Origin: JAPOXR01 sp964291445
GTDB taxonomy: Bacteria > Pseudomonadota > Alphaproteobacteria > Rhodobacterales > Rhodobacteraceae
Direction: 5' to 3'
Length of the DNA: 64,000 nt
Assembly (NCBI GenBank): GCA_964291445.2
Contig: OZ219864.1
Coordinates: 620,001-684,000, forward strand
The stretch's first letter is position 1, and each line of letters starts with the position of its first letter. Below, in pieces: positions 61,154 to 64,000 of this stretch. The notes below the pieces were generated by a model, which did not search any database, was not told where the DNA came from, and saw only the letters and a program-made list of their open reading frames with translations. The translations under genes and the position numbers were made by a program.

Positions 61154-62758
61154 ATGTTGGAGCTTTTGGCCGGCGCGGTCGGCGGGATCGGGCTGTTTGT
61201 CGTCGGAATGTGGTTCCTGACGGAGAATCTGAAAAAACTGGCGAGTCGGCGGCTGCGTCGAACCGCACAGCGCCTGACCGGGCATCCCGTGAGCGCGTTC
61301 TTCTGGGGCGGGTTGGCCGGTGGTGCTACCCAGAGCATGGCCGGGCTGGCCTTCATCGTTGTCAGCATCCTGCGCTCGGGGATGATTACAACGAGGAGCG
61401 CGTTCGCGCTCATTCTCGGCGGCGGCGGCGGCGCGACGCTTCTCGTGCTGGTCGTCACCTTCGACGTCCGGATGGTTGCGCTGTTCCTGCTCGGCCTCTC
61501 CGGCCTTGCCCTGGCCAGCAAGCCCCTGTCGAAGTACCGCCAAGTGGCGGCGGCGGTCTTGGGCGGCGCGATGATAGTTTTCGGGCTAACCCTGCTGAAG
61601 GACTCGGCGGCGCCGCTGGCCGACCAGCCCTGGTTCCAGAATGTGATGGAGGGGATGGGGACTTCGCCGCTGCTTGCGTTCCTGATCGCGACGGTGTTGA
61701 CAGCCGCCGTGCAGTCTTCAAGCACGGTATCCGTATTCGGCATCAGCCTGTCCGCTGCCGGGGTCATCACCATAGACCAGGCCATAATGGTCATTTACGG
61801 CGCCTTCATCGGGTCGAGTGTCATCATGTACATCCTGTCGGCAAACCTGACCGGCCGGTCCCGCCAGGTCGCCATGTATCTGGTGTATCTGAACGTCGTG
61901 ATCTGCACCGTGCTGGTCCCCCTGTTCTATGCTGAATTCTATTTCGATGTGCCGGGGCTCAAATCCCTGGTTCTTGCCCTCCCGCTCAAGCTGGACCAGC
62001 AATTGGCGCTTGTCTTCATGATCGCCTCGCTGGCCCTGGTTCCGGTGCTGCTCCTGTTGCTCGGTCCGACAACCCGGCTGTTTGAGCGGCTCTGGCCGGA
62101 GTCGCCCATCGACGAACTGTCCAAGGCGCGTTTCATTTACGACCATGCGTCGGTTGATCTGGACACCTCGACGATGCTGGTCAACCTGGAACAGAAGCGC
62201 GTATTCGGGATCTTTTCGCATTATTTCGAAGTTGTGCGGCAAGGCGCGGATCTGGTGCCGGTCCAGGATGCGTGCCGGAATGTGCTCGGCGAAATCGGGC
62301 ATTTCCTGGACGAACTGCATGCGAACAGCCCCCTGCAGGGCATGGAAAGCCGCAATGCGATGATGAGCCGCCAGAGGCTGCTGTCCTGGATGGATAATGC
62401 GGTGGGGGCCATGTGCAAGGCCTTGCTGGACCTGAACGACCGGCCGGGGTTGGAGAAATTCCGCGACGATATCTGCGAAGGGGTGGACGCCGTATTCCTG
62501 TCGGTGAATGCCGCCATGGAGTCCGGCGACGAGGTCTCCTGGACCCTGGCAACGCAACTTATCGGGGACCGGCGTGCCCAGATGCGCGAGATGCGCGCCC
62601 GCTATGTAGGGCTGGACTCGCCCCTGCCGCAACGGGAGCTGAGAAATATCTTGCTTGTCACCAATGCGGTGGAGGAGACCTTCTTCCTGATGTCCAAGCT
62701 CGAAGCAGAGTTCAACCCCTATTCACGCCCGGAGGAGCATGTCCCGAGCGCCGGATAG
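61154..62758 (+). CDS. Na/Pi cotransporter family protein with PhoU-like C-terminus
   Basis: 534 residues from ATG 61154 (GGGGGA just upstream). The membrane part (1-310) has the twin repeats of Na+/phosphate symporters: GGLAGGATQSMAGLAFIVVS and VLTAAVQSSSTVSVFGISLS (the QS.SA/T motif). From about 330 a soluble helical PhoU-like domain (LEQKRVFGIFSHYFEVVRQG) follows, as in YjbB. It imports or exports phosphate. It is intact although flanked on both sides by mobile-element scars. Confidence 0.9.
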   Translation: MLELLAGAVGGIGLFVVGMWFLTENLKKLASRRLRRTAQRLTGHPVSAFFWGGLAGGATQSMAGLAFIVVSILRSGMITTRSAFALILGGGGGATLLVLVVTFDVRMVALFLLGLSGLALASKPLSKYRQVAAAVLGGAMIVFGLTLLKDSAAPLADQPWFQNVMEGMGTSPLLAFLIATVLTAAVQSSSTVSVFGISLSAAGVITIDQAIMVIYGAFIGSSVIMYILSANLTGRSRQVAMYLVYLNVVICTVLVPLFYAEFYFDVPGLKSLVLALPLKLDQQLALVFMIASLALVPVLLLLLGPTTRLFERLWPESPIDELSKARFIYDHASVDLDTSTMLVNLEQKRVFGIFSHYFEVVRQGADLVPVQDACRNVLGEIGHFLDELHANSPLQGMESRNAMMSRQRLLSWMDNAVGAMCKALLDLNDRPGLEKFRDDICEGVDAVFLSVNAAMESGDEVSWTLATQLIGDRRAQMREMRARYVGLDSPLPQRELRNILLVTNAVEETFFLMSKLEAEFNPYSRPEEHVPSAG

Positions 62759-62851
62759 AGTTGGCCTTGCAACCGGGCAAGACCCCGACAGGCCGGAGCC
62801 CGGCGGAGACGCTGCCGCTGTCGGCTCCGACCAAAACGACCGCTGATACAA

Positions 62852-62879
62852 TACCGACCCCGCCATTGAAGGGTCGGTA
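62852..62879 (+). terminator. Perfect 9-bp hairpin after the Na/Pi gene
   Basis: TACCGACCC (62852-62860) and GGGTCGGTA (62871-62879) are complementary around a 10-nt loop, 94 nt past the stop codon. No T-tract. It also sits directly before the IS630 remnant and may be part of it. Confidence 0.35.
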
Positions 62880-62885
62880 CGGCCC

Positions 62886-63182
62886 TTGCGGGAGGATTTC
62901 GATGTAGCGCAGCTGCGCGGTCTGGCGCAGCGGAGCCGGGACGGTGCACAGAGCCGTCGTCTATTGGCGCTTGCGGTGATTTGCGACGATGATCTTCGTT
63001 CGGACGCGGCACGTCTTGCGGACGCGGGGTTGCAGATCATCCTGAACCAGGTGCTGCGCTTCAGCGCGGAAGGGCCAGAGGGCTTGAAGGGCCGCAAGGC
63101 GGCAGGCCTGCCGTGCAAGCAAGGCGAAGAGCCGTTGAACCACATCCACAACCTTGAATTCGACGTAAAGCAGGAATGTTGA
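62886..63182 (+). pseudogene. IS630-family transposase, N-terminal remnant
   Basis: From TTG 62886 the frame reads REDFDVAQLRGLAQRSRDGA, then QSRRLLALAVICDDDLRSDA and RFSAEGPEGLKGRKA, the helix-turn-helix start of IS630-type transposases. After GRKA similarity is lost and the frame ends at 63182. The DDE catalytic part is absent. Confidence 0.75.
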
Positions 63183-63189
63183 CATCCAG

Positions 63190-63719
63190 GAGGCCGGTCG
63201 CATCATGATGCTCCTCCGGTAGCGGCGAAAATGCCTGACCGGCTTCGCAGGCAGTGGTGCCATGCGCTCGGTCCCGCTCTTGCCGGATGGAATGTGCAGG
63301 AGGCTCTCGCCCGGCTTGATGTCGGCGATTTTCAAGCCGACGGGCTCCGATATCCACAGGCCAACGCCGCAGGAGGGCGTGATCGCCATCCGGTAGCAAG
63401 TGTTGGTCACTGTCAGGGTCAGCCGCTCGGCCCTCCACCGACATGTTCCGGGGCAGCTTACGGGGGATCTTCCGATTCCGGAACAGGAACCGCCGCGGTG
63501 ACGATGACCGATCCGAGCGCCAGCCCCTTCTCGATTCGCCCGAGAAGCCAGTTCCGCAAGTCCCCGGCGGTGACCTCGAACGGCTCCCGGCCGCCACCCT
63601 GGGAGACGTGCCGGATCTCCTGGCGGTATGACATGCGGGTGTACTCGGCCAGCTGGCTGAATTCCGTGACTGTGGCGGAGTAGCTTTGTTCTCCGTGCAA
63701 AAGACGGGGAGGAATCCAA
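63190..63719 (-). pseudogene. Tyrosine recombinase remnant, frameshifted
   Basis: On the minus strand the N-terminal core-binding part reads LAEYTRMSYRQEIRHVSQGG with VTAGDLRNWLLGRIEKGLAL. The catalytic part is in another frame: SCGVGLWISEPVGLKIADIK and GESLLHIPSGKSGTERMAPL, then FRRYRR. The pattern is that of XerC-like or IS91-associated integrases (lYg.GLRisEa..L...DId...l.i..GKG.k.R.vpL), but the first active Arg is altered (GLWISE), and the C-terminal His-x-x-Arg and Tyr are missing. Confidence 0.65.
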
Positions 63720-63755
63720 TGCCGTCCGGCTGAACGGAACGGGTATCCGCGCCCA

Positions 63756-64000
63756 TCAGGCAAGCAGGTCGCGGATGATCCGGTTCAGCAGCAGGAAACC
63801 GGTGGCGGTGGCCCGCAAATGGCCGTTTTCCGTGCAGACAAGACCCTCCCGTTCAAGTTCGGCGATCCTGCCCGCATCCAGGCGGTGGCCGGCCAGCATG
63901 TCGTGCCTGTCCAAATCGACGCCCTCGGCCAGCCTGATTGACATCATCAGGTATTCCTCGGCCTGTTCCGGCAGGCCGAGCCGGTCGCGTCTGGTCTCCC
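63756..64000 (-). CDS. hemW: HemW (coproporphyrinogen III oxidase-like), 3' part cut by window edge
   Basis: The minus-strand frame is open from the right edge to the TGA at 63756 (81 codons). It reads LGLPEQAEEYLMMSIRLAEG, then VDLDRHDMLAG, RIAELEREGLV and ATATGFLLLNRIIRDLLA. This matches the C-terminal HemN_C domain of HemW, the radical-SAM haem chaperone. The radical-SAM part (Cys-x3-Cys-x2-Cys) is outside the window. Confidence 0.85.
   Translation of the reverse strand, partial: ETRRDRLGLPEQAEEYLMMSIRLAEGVDLDRHDMLAGHRLDAGRIAELEREGLVCTENGHLRATATGFLLLNRIIRDLLA

Overview
The window is a GC-rich bacterial chromosome segment, most likely from an alphaproteobacterium. The evidence is the rimP-nusA-ylxR-infB order, the fxsA / Tim44-like / Smr neighbourhood, TRAP-like tripartite tricarboxylate (Tct) and CUT2 transporters, and strong third-position GC bias. 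I cannot name the order or genus from sequence alone. No tRNA, rRNA or CRISPR array was found.

Layout. (1) 1-626 is the 5' part of a DotA/TraY gene of a type IVB (Dot/Icm- or conjugation-like) secretion system, directly behind an orphan sugar-binding protein gene (637-1983). (2) 2.2-18.0 kb is a sugar-oxidation island: a CUT2 ABC transporter (permease on the minus strand at 2.2-3.2 kb; binding protein and ATPase on the plus strand at 5.2-7.8 kb), three SDR-type genes, an aldose 1-epimerase, an SMP-30 lactonase, a fused E1alpha-E1beta-lipoyl dehydrogenase and a D-2-hydroxyacid dehydrogenase. It is interrupted by an IS110 scar, a DUF4160/DUF2442 pair and a decayed phage head module (14.9-16.5 kb). 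(3) 18.5-31.4 kb is one long minus-strand run: IclR regulator, zinc alcohol dehydrogenase, FAD and Fe-S/molybdopterin subunits of a xanthine-dehydrogenase-family enzyme, TctC/TctB/TctA, an IolD-like thiamine-diphosphate enzyme and an IlvD/Edd dehydratase. I read this as an uncharacterised catabolic operon for a polyol, sugar acid or cyclitol-like carboxylate.

(4) 31.5-42.3 kb is a defence and toxin-antitoxin island. It holds an AAA ATPase fragment, a MazE-like antitoxin with a frameshifted MazF, a complete three-gene Shango-type anti-phage system (sngA TerB protein, sngB ATPase, sngC Lhr-like helicase, 39.0 to 33.0 kb), a HigA-like antidote, a DUF6036 nucleotidyltransferase with an overlapping small partner, and an AbiEii fragment. 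(5) 42.4-47.2 kb is a betaine-type ABC transporter (binding protein, ATPase, permease) with an arginine-deiminase-family hydrolase gene inserted in the opposite direction. (6) 47.3-56.4 kb is core genome: fxsA, Tim44-like gene, smr, a metallophosphatase, and the rimP-nusA-ylxR-infB operon, which carries an intrinsic terminator ending only 14 nt before the rimP start codon. (7) 56.6-64 kb mixes core-type genes (Ca2+/Na+ antiporter, OmpA-like protein, AhpD-like peroxidase, Na/Pi symporter, 3' end of hemW) with decayed mobile DNA (IS5, IS630, two tyrosine recombinases, an ssb fragment).

The most notable items are the 12.9-kb XDH/Tct/IolD/IlvD operon with its molybdopterin subunit split in two, the adjacent SDR pair in which neither member keeps the catalytic Tyr-x3-Lys motif, the E1alpha-E1beta-lipoyl fusion without E2 or E3, the Shango system in its TA island, and the rimP-leader attenuator.
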